Positions 1-6,899 of a stretch of 8,586 nucleotides of DNA are shown here, piece by piece. Position 1 is the first letter of the stretch, and every line of letters begins with the position of its first letter. The DNA is taken from the NCBI GenBank assembly GCA_937915735.1, contig CALGGS010000038.1, positions 1 to 8,586 on the forward strand, read 5' to 3'. Both the position numbers and the translations under genes were made by a program. The notes beneath the pieces were generated by a model, which ran no database searches, was not told the origin of the DNA, and worked only from the letters and a program-made list of their open reading frames with translations. The stretch is from an uncultured Treponema sp. (lineage in GTDB: Bacteria; Spirochaetota; Spirochaetia; Treponematales; Treponemataceae).

Positions 1-341
1 TCAACCCATGCCTGCGGGAAGAAATGCTCTGCTCCGCTTGCAATCTCTGTGATTAAAAGCGGCAACATTCCAAGTCCTGTGGTTTCATCCGCAACCTGTG
101 CTGCAGAAAGAACACCGTTTGAAAGGCTTGTCTGCAAGAGTGTGACAGTTACATCGTAGCAGCCGTTTGCACTCTTAGAGCGTACTACCTCACCGTCTGC
201 GCCAACCTTACGGGTAAAGCGTTCCTCGGCAGGAGCACACTCAACAAAAGAATCCTCGGCGTAGCCCATAATCGGAGTTCCGCCGAATGTGATAACGACC
301 ATCTTCGGGTCGTATGTTGCCATCAATGGCTGACTAGACAT
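1..341 (-). CDS. Tail tube protein, DUF3277 family (3' end outside window)
   Basis: The first 113 codons are present; the C-terminus lies beyond position 1. The reading begins MSSQPLMATYDPKMVVITF, continues with a GYAED segment, and then a VGADGEVVRSKS stretch followed by VTLLQTSLSNGVLS. These conserved blocks (a GxxIxGYA strand, a VGADGEVxR turn, a TLxQTSxSN strand) are what I know from DUF3277 proteins, usually about 150 residues, which form the inner tail tube of contractile phages beside DUF3383 sheaths. The ATG at 341 is preceded by TAAGGAGG, which contains the stop codon of the sheath gene, so the two genes are adjacent and probably coupled. The tube role is inferred from family and position after the sheath gene; family assignment is firm. 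Confidence 0.88.
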   Translation of the reverse strand, partial: MSSQPLMATYDPKMVVITFGGTPIMGYAEDSFVECAPAEERFTRKVGADGEVVRSKSANGCYDVTVTLLQTSLSNGVLSAAQVADETTGLGMLPLLITEIASGAEHFFPQAWV

Positions 342-354
342 ATTTCATTCCTCC

Positions 355-1713
355 TTACAGCGTTACTACGCCGTCAATAGCGGTCTTGTGGATAGCACCT
401 GAAAGCGGTGCGTTGAACTTAACATCAGGAAGTTTTCTTTCAGCCTTTGCAGCCGCATCAACTTCATCCGCAGTCGGACATTCAATGGTGTATGCACCTT
501 TTTTGAGAATCTGGTAAGTAACCCCCTGCTCAAGTCCAGCCTTGAGCTGACCTTTGATTGCTTCAATTCCAGAATCTTCATAAGGAACTTTGTCCTGCTG
601 AGCAAGCGTTGTAAGAACAAGCTGCTGAATCTTAGCCTTAAGCCAATCGCAGCCGTGAATTACATCAATGTATTCTCCGCTTCCTACCTTACCCCAGCGT
701 GTGAGCGGTAAATCAGAAACAGAAGTGTAGAAGTTGCAGTTCTTTGCTGTTGCGGTCTTACGCTGGCCTGCAGAAAGGCTGACTGTTGCAGTAGCTTCAA
801 GAGCTTTGAGTGCCCAGGTTGCGCTTCCCGGATGCTTAACAAGCAGTTTTCCGAAAAGACCTGAAACAAAATAAGGGTCGCTCGGATGATAGAAACAGAA
901 AACACGGTCAATGTTGTTTGTTTTAAGCCAGTCGGCAATGTCGCCGGAATCTTCATCAACAACAGTGCTGTCGCTCGTTACGATACCACCGAGCTTTTCA
1001 TTTGCCTGTACCCAAAGCGCGAATTCCTGCAAATCAGCCTGAACATCGCTGTGGATTTCACAGGCATAGAAGCCGTTGTTGGCATCGTTACCCATTGCGT
1101 TGAGCGCATCTGTCCAGCTTGCATCAGCCGCGATAGGTGTATTTGTAGCTGTCACTGTCTGGTCATGGCTTGTACCGCCTGTAACCTGTAATGAAACTCC
1201 GCTTGGTATAATTCCGTAGATTTCGATAACGAGCGGATTATCAGCTGAAACGGAAGCGTCCATCTGACCTGCAAAACGCTCGTTGATTTGTGCCGCAATT
1301 TTTTCAACTACAGCATTGCTTGAACCTTCTGTATCGAAGCTGACATCATCGAGTTTTACAGTGTTCAATGTGAGTGCTACCACATTGCCTGTAACGAAAG
1401 CCGCGCTGATTGTGATTTTTGAATCAGCAAGTCCGCCTGGTGCTTTCCAGCCCACATAAATATTCTTGATATGCGGTGACTGTGAGAACTGCCGTGCAGC
1501 AGCCTTGTAAACCCATGAGTCTGTTGAGAACCCAGCCTCAGCAACATCAGCCGCACTTCCAAAGATGCGGACACGATGTTTCTTGTCAAACCGTGGCTTT
1601 ATACCTACCGGATTGAATTGGTCGGCAATAAGGTGTTCCGAGAATGAAGCCATAGAAGCGACAGATGGCTGCCGCGAAATATTGACTTCTACGATTTCGT
1701 CAATCTCTGCCAT
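355..1713 (-). CDS. Contractile tail sheath protein, DUF3383 family
   Basis: A complete 452-residue protein. The C-terminal half carries the blocks typical of DUF3383: IDRVFCFYHPS (about 267-277), WALKALEATATVSLSAGQ (299-316), KNCNFYTS (323-330), GSGEYIDVIHGCDWLKAKI (343-361) and KVPYEDSGI (374-382). This family forms the contractile sheath in a group of myophages, with the tube gene directly downstream as here. The N-terminus opens with an IVEVNISRQPS strand, usual for sheath proteins that exchange strands between subunits. Residues 106-191 form a Thr/Val-rich insertion starting VTGN and ending VTGG...TVTAT; it resembles a module in the cement protein at 5591-6319. The ATG overlaps the stop of the tail terminator gene (TAATG) and follows AGGAGG at a 6-nt distance. 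Confidence 0.92.
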   Translation of the reverse strand: MAEIDEIVEVNISRQPSVASMASFSEHLIADQFNPVGIKPRFDKKHRVRIFGSAADVAEAGFSTDSWVYKAAARQFSQSPHIKNIYVGWKAPGGLADSKITISAAFVTGNVVALTLNTVKLDDVSFDTEGSSNAVVEKIAAQINERFAGQMDASVSADNPLVIEIYGIIPSGVSLQVTGGTSHDQTVTATNTPIAADASWTDALNAMGNDANNGFYACEIHSDVQADLQEFALWVQANEKLGGIVTSDSTVVDEDSGDIADWLKTNNIDRVFCFYHPSDPYFVSGLFGKLLVKHPGSATWALKALEATATVSLSAGQRKTATAKNCNFYTSVSDLPLTRWGKVGSGEYIDVIHGCDWLKAKIQQLVLTTLAQQDKVPYEDSGIEAIKGQLKAGLEQGVTYQILKKGAYTIECPTADEVDAAAKAERKLPDVKFNAPLSGAIHKTAIDGVVTL

Positions 1714-2255
1714 TATGCTCCTCCTGCATTTATGTCTATCTCTGGATTTGCGGGCATATCAGTCTGAACGCCGACGCTTTCAATCCAGCCAGTTTCCTCT
1801 TTCACTACGCGGATGTAAGTGACCGCGATGTCAAAAAATCCGTGCGTTTCAGTGCCGTTGGCCCTGTCCTCAGCCGATGTTGTAGTTCCTGTTATCGGAT
1901 TGACCACAACACCGTTCCGCCTCAACATTAAGCGGTACTTTTCAGAACTGATGCTGTCCGCAATTTCGTCCAGCCGTTCCATGCATCGCTCACCCCAGCC
2001 GTGAATGCTCACGGTTTTCCGCATATCGAAGCGGCTTTCCTGCTCGCCGGTCTCTGGATCTACCCGGCTCTTCCACGGAAAAGTTGAACGAGTACCGCCA
2101 ATCATCTGCATCGAAACAAACGGTGCTTTCGGTCTCGTTCCGCCCAATCCGTCCCACACAATCGGGCACGGAAATTTTTTTTCAGCAAGTACAGCCTCTA
2201 TCCAATCATAGAGCGCATCCTGTACCATTTCGCGCTGTGTTCTATCATCGCTCAC
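1713..2255 (-). CDS. Tail terminator / neck protein, LIC_12616 (gp12-like) family
   Basis: A 180-residue protein starting MSDDRTQREMVQDALYDWI. It has the pattern of the phage neck terminator family: an N-terminal helix, an IVWDGLGGTRPKAPFVSMQM segment (32-51), TVSIHGWGERCMERLDEIAD (81-100), which is the beta strand and helix common to this fold, and FFDIAVTYIRVV (140-151). Such proteins cap the tail tube and join it to the head neck, consistent with its position immediately before sheath and tube. The start codon is GTG at 2253-2255, supported by AAGGAGG 7 nt upstream, and overlaps the previous stop by 4 nt (GTGA). The next ATG is four codons or more downstream and lacks a comparable site. 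Residues after about 155 are a Pro/Asp/Gly-rich tail that may be disordered. Confidence 0.85.
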   Translation of the reverse strand: MSDDRTQREMVQDALYDWIEAVLAEKKFPCPIVWDGLGGTRPKAPFVSMQMIGGTRSTFPWKSRVDPETGEQESRFDMRKTVSIHGWGERCMERLDEIADSISSEKYRLMLRRNGVVVNPITGTTTSAEDRANGTETHGFFDIAVTYIRVVKEETGWIESVGVQTDMPANPEIDINAGGA

Positions 2256-2608
2256 TGCTCGCCCTCCTTTTCTTTCTTACAAAGAAGCTCCCAGTGAGGG
2301 AGAAGTCCGTTATTCCACGGCGCGGCAAGAATTACTTCATACCGAACGCCGTCTTTCTCTATTCTGTCGCCGGAAACGCCCTTGTCGGCATCTGCGGCGG
2401 TAAATGCAATTTCAATAGGTGCGAAACATTTGAATGTCTCGTCGTTTCTTTTACCTTCCGGCAGTTTCTGCAAATCCTGTCCGCTTGCAGGCTGCCATGT
2501 CCCTGAAAACTCAGTCCGAGTTTCAATTCCTTCCGACCAGCGACCTTTTAAAAGAACGCCTGGCGTAAAAGATATTTTTGTCAGCTCCGTACTTCTAAAA
2601 AGGCTCAT
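2252..2608 (-). CDS. Probable head closure (stopper-like) protein
   Basis: A 118-residue protein that I do not recognise by name. It contains WQPASGQDLQKLPEGKRNDE (38-57), an acidic strand region FAPIEIAF, then GDRIEKDGVRYEVILAAPWN (80-99) and HWELL near the end. An order of 'WQP...LPEGKR...I...GDxIxxDGxxYxV...W...LPHW' is characteristic of the small beta-barrel head-tail stopper proteins, which plug the connector after DNA packaging. The position between the adaptor-type and terminator-type genes agrees with this. The ribosome-binding site is weak (AGG about 13 nt upstream) and the ATG overlaps the preceding stop (ATGA), so translation probably depends on coupling. The role is inferred from pattern and location and is moderately certain. 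Confidence 0.72.
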   Translation of the reverse strand: MSLFRSTELTKISFTPGVLLKGRWSEGIETRTEFSGTWQPASGQDLQKLPEGKRNDETFKCFAPIEIAFTAADADKGVSGDRIEKDGVRYEVILAAPWNNGLLPHWELLCKKEKEGEQ

Positions 2609-3066
2609 TTCTTTTTCACTACCTCATAACTGACCGCATTTCGCATTGTTCCAGTGTCAATGAGCGGCTTAGAACTGCCCTTTTGTTTCACAGTAGACGC
2701 TTTGTTCGGTTCAAAACCGCCGTTCACTATGTTTTTCTTTATTCCAGAGGCTCCGAACTCACCGATTCGCTTCATCGCATCCTCGGCGGTCCGTTTGCCG
2801 GAAACTACGCTGTTGAACGCAGAATCCATAACCTTGTTTATCTGCTCCTGATTATTGTCTACCCAGGAGCGGATAAAAGGCCTTGAAGGAATATCCTTCG
2901 TTCCCTCTTCGTTGTATGCGGCGTATTCGGCGATGTTGGCACCGCTTTCACTGATATGATTTCCCTCAGTAATGCCGACCTTCACGCCCATCTTCTTGAA
3001 CTTCGCAAGTTCTTTCAGAATGTCTTTATAACCGAGGTCTCTGTCCTCAACGCCGCTCTTACCCAT
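2605..3066 (-). CDS. HK97 gp10-like neck / virion morphogenesis protein
   Basis: A 153-residue protein. It shows VKVGITEGN (28-36), IAEYAAYNEEGTKDIPSRPF (45-64), a long central helix region, an IKKNIVNGGFEPN segment (109-121) and KGSSKPLIDTGTMRNAVSYEV (129-149). The 'AxxxExGT...IPxRPF' block and the C-terminal 'KPLIDTGxMRNSVSYEV' block are the usual marks of HK97 gp10-type and Mu-type virion morphogenesis proteins, which act at the head-tail joint. The ATG at 3066 lies 15 nt after the stop of the membrane protein gene with a GGAG motif 8 nt upstream. Its stop overlaps the next start by 4 nt. Family assignment is good; the exact step in neck assembly is inferred. Confidence 0.82.
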   Translation of the reverse strand: MGKSGVEDRDLGYKDILKELAKFKKMGVKVGITEGNHISESGANIAEYAAYNEEGTKDIPSRPFIRSWVDNNQEQINKVMDSAFNSVVSGKRTAEDAMKRIGEFGASGIKKNIVNGGFEPNKASTVKQKGSSKPLIDTGTMRNAVSYEVVKKK

Positions 3067-3081
3067 TTCCCGAACTCCGCT

Positions 3082-3303
3082 CTATTCAGCCGTTTCAGTT
3101 GTGTGCTGTTTTGCAAAAATGCCGGGATTCAGGATTACCACAGTCAGTGAAACTGCGAAAATCACGAAAGCAACCACAAAAACAACTACAACAGGAACAC
3201 TTCCAGCCGCAAGAGAAACAACCGCAAGCATGAAGCTGAGGAGAATGACACAAACCCAGCCCCAGAATGAAATGAGAGCCTTTACAGGCGCAAAGTTTTT
3301 CAT
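3082..3303 (-). CDS. Small two-helix membrane protein
   Basis: A 73-residue protein with a short basic N-terminus (MKNFAPVKAL), a first hydrophobic helix at about 11-33, a very tight turn around GSVP (34-37), a second helix at about 37-58 (VVVVFVVAFVIFAVSLTVVI) and a polar C-terminus ending HTTETAE. It is therefore a membrane hairpin with both ends predicted on the same side. A membrane protein between neck genes is unusual, since neighbours encode soluble virion parts. A holin-like, exclusion or injection-related role is conceivable, but no family signature is visible, so I assign no function. The gene is packed tightly (10 nt after the previous stop, 15 nt before the next start) and has an AGGGGG motif 7 nt before its ATG, which supports it being real. 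Confidence 0.7.
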   Translation of the reverse strand: MKNFAPVKALISFWGWVCVILLSFMLAVVSLAAGSVPVVVVFVVAFVIFAVSLTVVILNPGIFAKQHTTETAE

Positions 3304-3313
3304 GCCGTGCCCC

Positions 3314-3565
3314 CTATTTCTTTGTTTCTGTCTTTGCAGTGTTTGTTCCCTTGATTGAGCCTGTCACGGTCATGCCGAGCTTCGGCTTTGTAGGAACTTC
3401 AACAGCCTTTTCAAATTTCAATTTGCCAGTATCAATGAGCCTTTTTCCCCAAGGGTCAGAAGCAATTGCTCTTGCCTGTGAATCGGTAACAGTTCCGCCG
3501 TTTGGCTCGATTTTGATGCCGCACTTAAGAACCTGAGTTTCTTTTACATTTGCCGTATATTTCAT
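3314..3565 (-). CDS. Small phage accessory protein of unknown function
   Basis: An 83-residue protein that I cannot name. It has a middle block GGTVTDSQARAIASDPWGKR (23-42) followed by LIDTGKLKFEKAVEVPTKP. The 'TDxxAxAIxxDPWGxxLIxxGKL' pattern looks like the short N-terminal-type modules seen in Mu-like phage proteins, but I hold this only weakly. The C-terminus is a Gly/Thr/Lys-rich tail, probably flexible. The ATG overlaps the stop of the DUF4054 gene (ATGA), and GGGAGG lies 6 nt upstream inside the DUF4054 coding sequence, so start and expression are well supported. Position suggests a neck or connector accessory protein. Confidence 0.7.
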   Translation of the reverse strand: MKYTANVKETQVLKCGIKIEPNGGTVTDSQARAIASDPWGKRLIDTGKLKFEKAVEVPTKPKLGMTVTGSIKGTNTAKTETKK

Positions 3566-3939
3566 ACCACGCCTCCCGCAAGACCCGCCGTATTTACGCC
3601 CATTTTTGGGCGGCTCTTTATGAGCCCAAGTAGCATCTTGCCGTATTTCGTTGTTTCCAGTCCGCCGTTCGCATCTGATGCGGCACTTCCGGTAGCAAAA
3701 CTAACCGAAAGACCGCCCTCAGACATCGACGCAACCTGCCCAAGTCCTAAAGCAGCATTTCCGCCCGAACCTGCCGTTACCGTGAAAAGGTGACATGCTC
3801 GGTAAGCAACTGCATAAGAATACTGCTTGCCAAAAAACTTTTTATTCGAGTTCTCCTCCGCCATTTTGATGAAAACGGTCAAGGATTCGCTTTTAGCAAG
3901 TTCCGGGCAAATCGCGCCGATTATCTCGCGGGCTGTCAT
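3562..3939 (-). CDS. Head-tail adaptor, DUF4054 family
   Basis: A 125-residue protein of usual family length. It shows an N-terminal helix with CPELAKSESLTVFIKMAEEN (11-30), FFGKQYSYAVAYRACHLFTV (35-54), then GQVASMSEGGLSVSF (67-81) and LETTKYGKMLLGLIKSRP (94-111). The order 'helix, FGxxxxxAxxYxxxHL, VxSxSEGxLSVSF, TxYGxxL' is the DUF4054 signature. By fold these proteins match the ring adaptors (gp6/gp15 type) that sit under the portal and receive the stopper. The ATG overlaps the preceding stop as TAATG and has AGGTG about 6 nt upstream. The Gly/Ala-rich end (AGLAGGVV) also contains the ribosome-binding site of the next gene. Confidence 0.87.
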   Translation of the reverse strand: MTAREIIGAICPELAKSESLTVFIKMAEENSNKKFFGKQYSYAVAYRACHLFTVTAGSGGNAALGLGQVASMSEGGLSVSFATGSAASDANGGLETTKYGKMLLGLIKSRPKMGVNTAGLAGGVV

Positions 3940-4637
3940 TATTTCACCTGTACTGCAGGGTTGTCGAAATCAGGGATGTCATCATCTCCGTTTCCGGCAT
4001 CGCCAGAGTCATCTTCTGAACCGCTCTCGTTGTTCTCGTCACCTTTGAGGGCTGCAAGGAGAGCTTCCTTGCTCTGACTAGGGTTGATACCCTTGGCCTT
4101 AGCAGCGGCTTTAAGCTCGTTATAGCTCATGCTGTCGAAGTCAGGATCTCCTTTTTCAGAAGTTTTTTCCGAATCTCCGTTTCCGGCATCGCCAGAGTTA
4201 GATTCATCGCAAATATCAGCATCAGAAAGCTCGTTGCTTTCTCCGCTGATTTCGTCAATGTCCATATTGAGGACACGCATACGCTTAACGACGAGAAGAG
4301 CGATTTCATCCGGGAGATTATCCTTAAACCATGAGCGGAGAGTGTCCTTGTTTGAGCAGGCATTTACAATCATGGCGGCAGTTGCTGCCGGAACATCTTT
4401 CAATGTTTTTGCCTTTGCCTTAACACCTGCTTTTTTTGTCTCCACTGTGAACGGCTTAATGGTTCCCTCTGCAATTTCAGCAGAAAGGCTTGGCTTGATT
4501 TTCTCCCATTTGGCCTCGCTCACTTCATTTGTTCCTGGATTGAGAATAATGCTCTCTGCCGTAACAGACAGACCATCATTGTTTACAATCGGAACAACTT
4601 TGATATGCGCATGTTTAGGAGTGTATTTTACGAACAT
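3939..4637 (-). CDS. SAP/HeH-domain protein with acidic linkers
   Basis: A 232-residue protein. The frame is open further upstream to an ATG at 4721, but those 28 codons lie over the end of the capsid gene and have no ribosome-binding site. The ATG at 4637 has AGGAGG 7 nt upstream and follows the capsid stop by 11 nt, so I chose it. Residues 1-62 include ILNPGTNEVSEAKWEKIKP, a pattern seen in small phage head proteins. Residues 85-125 look helical. Two acidic Ser/Gly/Asp linkers (about 128-168 and 200-226) flank a 30-residue helix-extended-helix motif, MSYNELKAAAKAKGINPSQS (170-189) followed by KEALLAALKG. HeH/SAP motifs often bind DNA. Both linkers contain SGDAGNGD, encoded by a 26-bp exact repeat. 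A role inside the head or at the portal is only inferred. Confidence 0.8.
   Translation of the reverse strand: MFVKYTPKHAHIKVVPIVNNDGLSVTAESIILNPGTNEVSEAKWEKIKPSLSAEIAEGTIKPFTVETKKAGVKAKAKTLKDVPAATAAMIVNACSNKDTLRSWFKDNLPDEIALLVVKRMRVLNMDIDEISGESNELSDADICDESNSGDAGNGDSEKTSEKGDPDFDSMSYNELKAAAKAKGINPSQSKEALLAALKGDENNESGSEDDSGDAGNGDDDIPDFDNPAVQVK
3984..4198. repeat. 26-bp direct repeat within the SAP/HeH gene
   Basis: An identical 26-bp sequence (beginning ATCTCCGTTTCC, ending GCCAGAGT) occurs at 3984-4009 and 4173-4198, 189 bp apart and in the same reading frame. It encodes SGDAGNGD plus flanking residues in both acidic linkers. Recombination between copies would delete 63 codons, including the HeH motif, without shifting the frame. 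Confidence 0.85.
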
Positions 4638-4648
4638 CGCCCGGCCTC

Positions 4649-5575
4649 CTAGCAGATTCCGTCCGCATAAGCGAAAGCACCAGGATAGTAAACGATTACT
4701 CCGGCAGTTGAAGCCATACAAGGAATCTTGTACTCCATACCTTCCTGCTGAACATCACCCTGCAGGAACTGAGTTACGATCTGATTTTCACAGTGCATTT
4801 CGTCGAACTTTCCGACCATAGCGCGTCCCTTGTTTCCTGCTCCGATTGTGTTCAGCTCGTTGAGCCAGTCAATCTTCTTGAGCATAGGGATGTTGTCTGT
4901 GATGTACTTGATGAGCGAAACTTCTGTAGTTCCGAGTCGTCTTGACTGCAATGCAGTGTAAACCGGGAGCGGAAGTAGAAGAGTGTCCGGTACTTCGATT
5001 CCTTTTGTCGGGTCGATTACGGCAGAAAGCAAAATGTTGATGTCACGAATGATTTTATCAACATCTTTTGTTGCCCATGCCTTTGAGCTTCCTGTTCCGT
5101 CTGCCGGAAGAGTTGCTTCTGTAAGGCCAGGGAAATCGAGCATACCGTATGTACCTGTATTCTTGTTTGAAACAAGAGTAAGGGAATTCAGCTTGCTTTC
5201 GATAGCGTTTCTTGCAGCAAGAGCGCGTCTCTGGTCGAGGCGTTTTCCGGCGCGTGCACTTTCGCGGATTTCCTTGATGTTGTAGCCGTAGCTGTCACCG
5301 ATGTCGAAGACCTTAACGGTATCTTCTTCACCAAAAACATCAACACGAGGGAAGTCCTTTGCATAGTTAGCGATAACCTTAGCCTCGCCAGCTTCTGAAT
5401 AGCGGCGATAAGTTACTTCGCTGATACCTTCCGGCAAGTCTGTTGCCTGAGGAACAAGAGCAAGTCCTTTCAAGGCAGGTGTCTTCGCATCATAAGTGCG
5501 TGATTTCACGAATTCAGTCTCGCGGGCGAAGAATGCGGATTCCTTTGAATCCAAATTAGTTACAGTAAGTCCCAT
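4649..5575 (-). CDS. Major capsid protein, DUF2184 family
   Basis: A 308-residue protein beginning MGLTVTNLDSKESAFFARET. Typical parts of DUF2184 capsid proteins are visible: a long N-terminal arm, RVDVFGEEDTVKVFDIGDSY (77-96), a spine-helix region KRLDQRRALAARNAIESKL (111-129), DTLLLPLPVYTALQSRRL (197-214), and the closing block YKIPCMASTAGVIVYYPGAF (282-301) followed by AYADGIC. It would form the HK97-fold icosahedral shell. Protease/scaffold and cement genes directly upstream match the usual head operon order. AGGAGG lies 8 nt before the ATG, 15 nt after the cement gene stop. The length is normal for the family and nothing appears truncated. Confidence 0.9.
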   Translation of the reverse strand: MGLTVTNLDSKESAFFARETEFVKSRTYDAKTPALKGLALVPQATDLPEGISEVTYRRYSEAGEAKVIANYAKDFPRVDVFGEEDTVKVFDIGDSYGYNIKEIRESARAGKRLDQRRALAARNAIESKLNSLTLVSNKNTGTYGMLDFPGLTEATLPADGTGSSKAWATKDVDKIIRDINILLSAVIDPTKGIEVPDTLLLPLPVYTALQSRRLGTTEVSLIKYITDNIPMLKKIDWLNELNTIGAGNKGRAMVGKFDEMHCENQIVTQFLQGDVQQEGMEYKIPCMASTAGVIVYYPGAFAYADGIC

Positions 5576-5590
5576 ACTGATATCCTCCTG

Positions 5591-6319
5591 TTATTTCAGC
5601 CCGTTAACTTCAACGAGCGCAAGTCCGTCCTTTTCGTCCGAACGGAAAACACAGCCACAGTCATAAGCCCCAGACGGATTGTCCGTGAACTTGCCCTTGT
5701 CGTCTCCAGAAAGCACAACATAAGCAGGCTTTTTGTCTGCCGGTGTTGCTCCAGTAGCTACAGGAACATAGATTTTTCCGTGAGCCATTACATTCACCGG
5801 AATGTTTGCAGGATAGAATCCTGTTCCTTCGCGGTAAGCAAGCTCTTCGTGAACTGCGACTCCGACAAATTTCATGTCGTTTGAAGCGGTAGCTGTGAAT
5901 GTTGCCTGTGATTCTCCGCCTGTAACGGTGATAGAACCTGTCACATCGGTTTCGCCTGTGATTGTGATGGTCTTTGACCCCTCAACTACACTAGCTGAAA
6001 TTCCTGCCTCAGAAAGGCTTTCATTGGAATTGATAGCCTCAGCAAGGACTGCAAGAGTTGTGTCTGTGTCTGTGTCGAAATCGACCTCTTCAAGCTCAAC
6101 TCCGTTTACTTTTGCGGCAAGTTTGTTTCCTGTCACGAGATTAGCCGAAGCTACGAGAGCAACGACATTCTTGTGTGCATTGAAAACTCTGTCGTCTCCG
6201 ACCTTTCCGAAGAGTGCAGCACCTGGTTCGATGTTCTCAGCTGCAACATGGCTTTCAACGACATCCTGCAGGCCGTATTTCTGTCCCGCGATTGCACGGG
6301 CTGTTCCGTAAAGATTCAT
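5591..6319 (-). CDS. Capsid cement (decoration) protein with inserted beta-rich module
   Basis: A 242-residue protein. The frame extends upstream to 6361, but that part overlaps the protease/scaffold gene; the ATG at 6319 follows GGAGG and the preceding stop codon with 1 nt between, so it is the likely start. The N-terminal part (MNLYGTARAIAGQKYGLQDV, then AAENIEPGAALFGKVGDD) and the C-terminal part (YREGTGFYPANIPVNVMAHG, then IYVPV and PSGAYDCGCVF) resemble the Gp24-type structural cement family found between protease and capsid genes. Between them, residues 61-147 form an inserted Thr/Val-rich module (VTGN...VTGG...TFTATAS) with counterparts in the tail sheath. A DTDTDT stretch (83-88 region) comes from a three-copy hexamer. 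It presumably stabilises the capsid surface; the module could be surface exposed. Confidence 0.8.
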   Translation of the reverse strand: MNLYGTARAIAGQKYGLQDVVESHVAAENIEPGAALFGKVGDDRVFNAHKNVVALVASANLVTGNKLAAKVNGVELEEVDFDTDTDTTLAVLAEAINSNESLSEAGISASVVEGSKTITITGETDVTGSITVTGGESQATFTATASNDMKFVGVAVHEELAYREGTGFYPANIPVNVMAHGKIYVPVATGATPADKKPAYVVLSGDDKGKFTDNPSGAYDCGCVFRSDEKDGLALVEVNGLK

Positions 6320-6320
6320 C

Positions 6321-6899
6321 TTATGCCTCCTCGCCGCGTGAACGACGCTGATTGAGTTCAATCATTCTCTGGCGGGCTGATGCAGAATCAAAGTTGTCCT
6401 GAGTTCCGCCAACTCCGTCAGCACCAACGGCACGCTGTGCGCTGTCTCCGCGCTTTTCAAGTTCTGCCTTTGCAGAATCGAAGCAAGCGGCAACATAGTC
6501 GTCATTCTTGCCGTCAAGATTCACTGAAGGGAAAACTGCCGCAATGACAGCACGGCGAATGCCGTCCATCTTCATCTCCGGTGTTACCTTCACGCCAGCC
6601 TTGTCAGCCGCATCAAGAATAGCAAGACGCTCCTGAACCGCAGAATCAATCCGTGATTCGTCAAAGGCATCTTTGCGAGCCTGTTCAAGATCAGCCTCAG
6701 CCTTGTCGGCACGAGCCTTTTCTGTGTCGCGTTCTGCTTCAAGTTTTGAAACAAGAGCCTTGCTGTCGCTGACTTCCTTTTCCAGACCGTCGGCTTTCTT
6801 CACAGCCTCGTCTGATTTCTTGGTGAGGGCGGCAATGTGCGCAGCGACGCTGTCAGCCACTTCGTAGTCAATGCCGTCAATTCTCACAGTCTGTTTCAT
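6321..6899 (-). CDS. Nested in-frame scaffold protein (internal start)
   Basis: The same frame as the protease has an ATG at 6899 (codon 230, MKQTVRIDGIDYEVADSVAA), giving a 192-residue product. CAGGAGG sits 8 nt before this ATG inside the sequence coding the polar linker, as strong as the best sites in the window. The product would be the coiled-coil scaffold without the protease. This is the known logic of lambda C/Nu3, where scaffold is translated from within the protease gene. MKxxVxIDGxxYEV is also how stand-alone scaffold proteins often begin. The internal start is inferred from the site and domain boundary; no protein data are available. Confidence 0.65.
   Translation of the reverse strand: MKQTVRIDGIDYEVADSVAAHIAALTKKSDEAVKKADGLEKEVSDSKALVSKLEAERDTEKARADKAEADLEQARKDAFDESRIDSAVQERLAILDAADKAGVKVTPEMKMDGIRRAVIAAVFPSVNLDGKNDDYVAACFDSAKAELEKRGDSAQRAVGADGVGGTQDNFDSASARQRMIELNQRRSRGEEA

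Noticed and set aside
4638..4721. Upstream extension of the HeH-domain gene to an ATG at 4721
   Set aside because: It overlaps the capsid gene, reads as a Cys/Arg-rich peptide unlike the rest, and the ATG at 4637 has a strong ribosome-binding site.
4129..4821. 230-codon open frame on the plus strand
   Set aside because: It is antisense to the HeH-domain gene and capsid gene, is Ser/Leu-rich in the way of reversed acidic coding sequence, and crosses a well-supported gene junction.
6320..6361. Upstream extension of the cement gene to an ATG at 6361
   Set aside because: It overlaps the protease/scaffold gene, and the ATG at 6319 has GGAGG at proper spacing and begins the recognisable family sequence.
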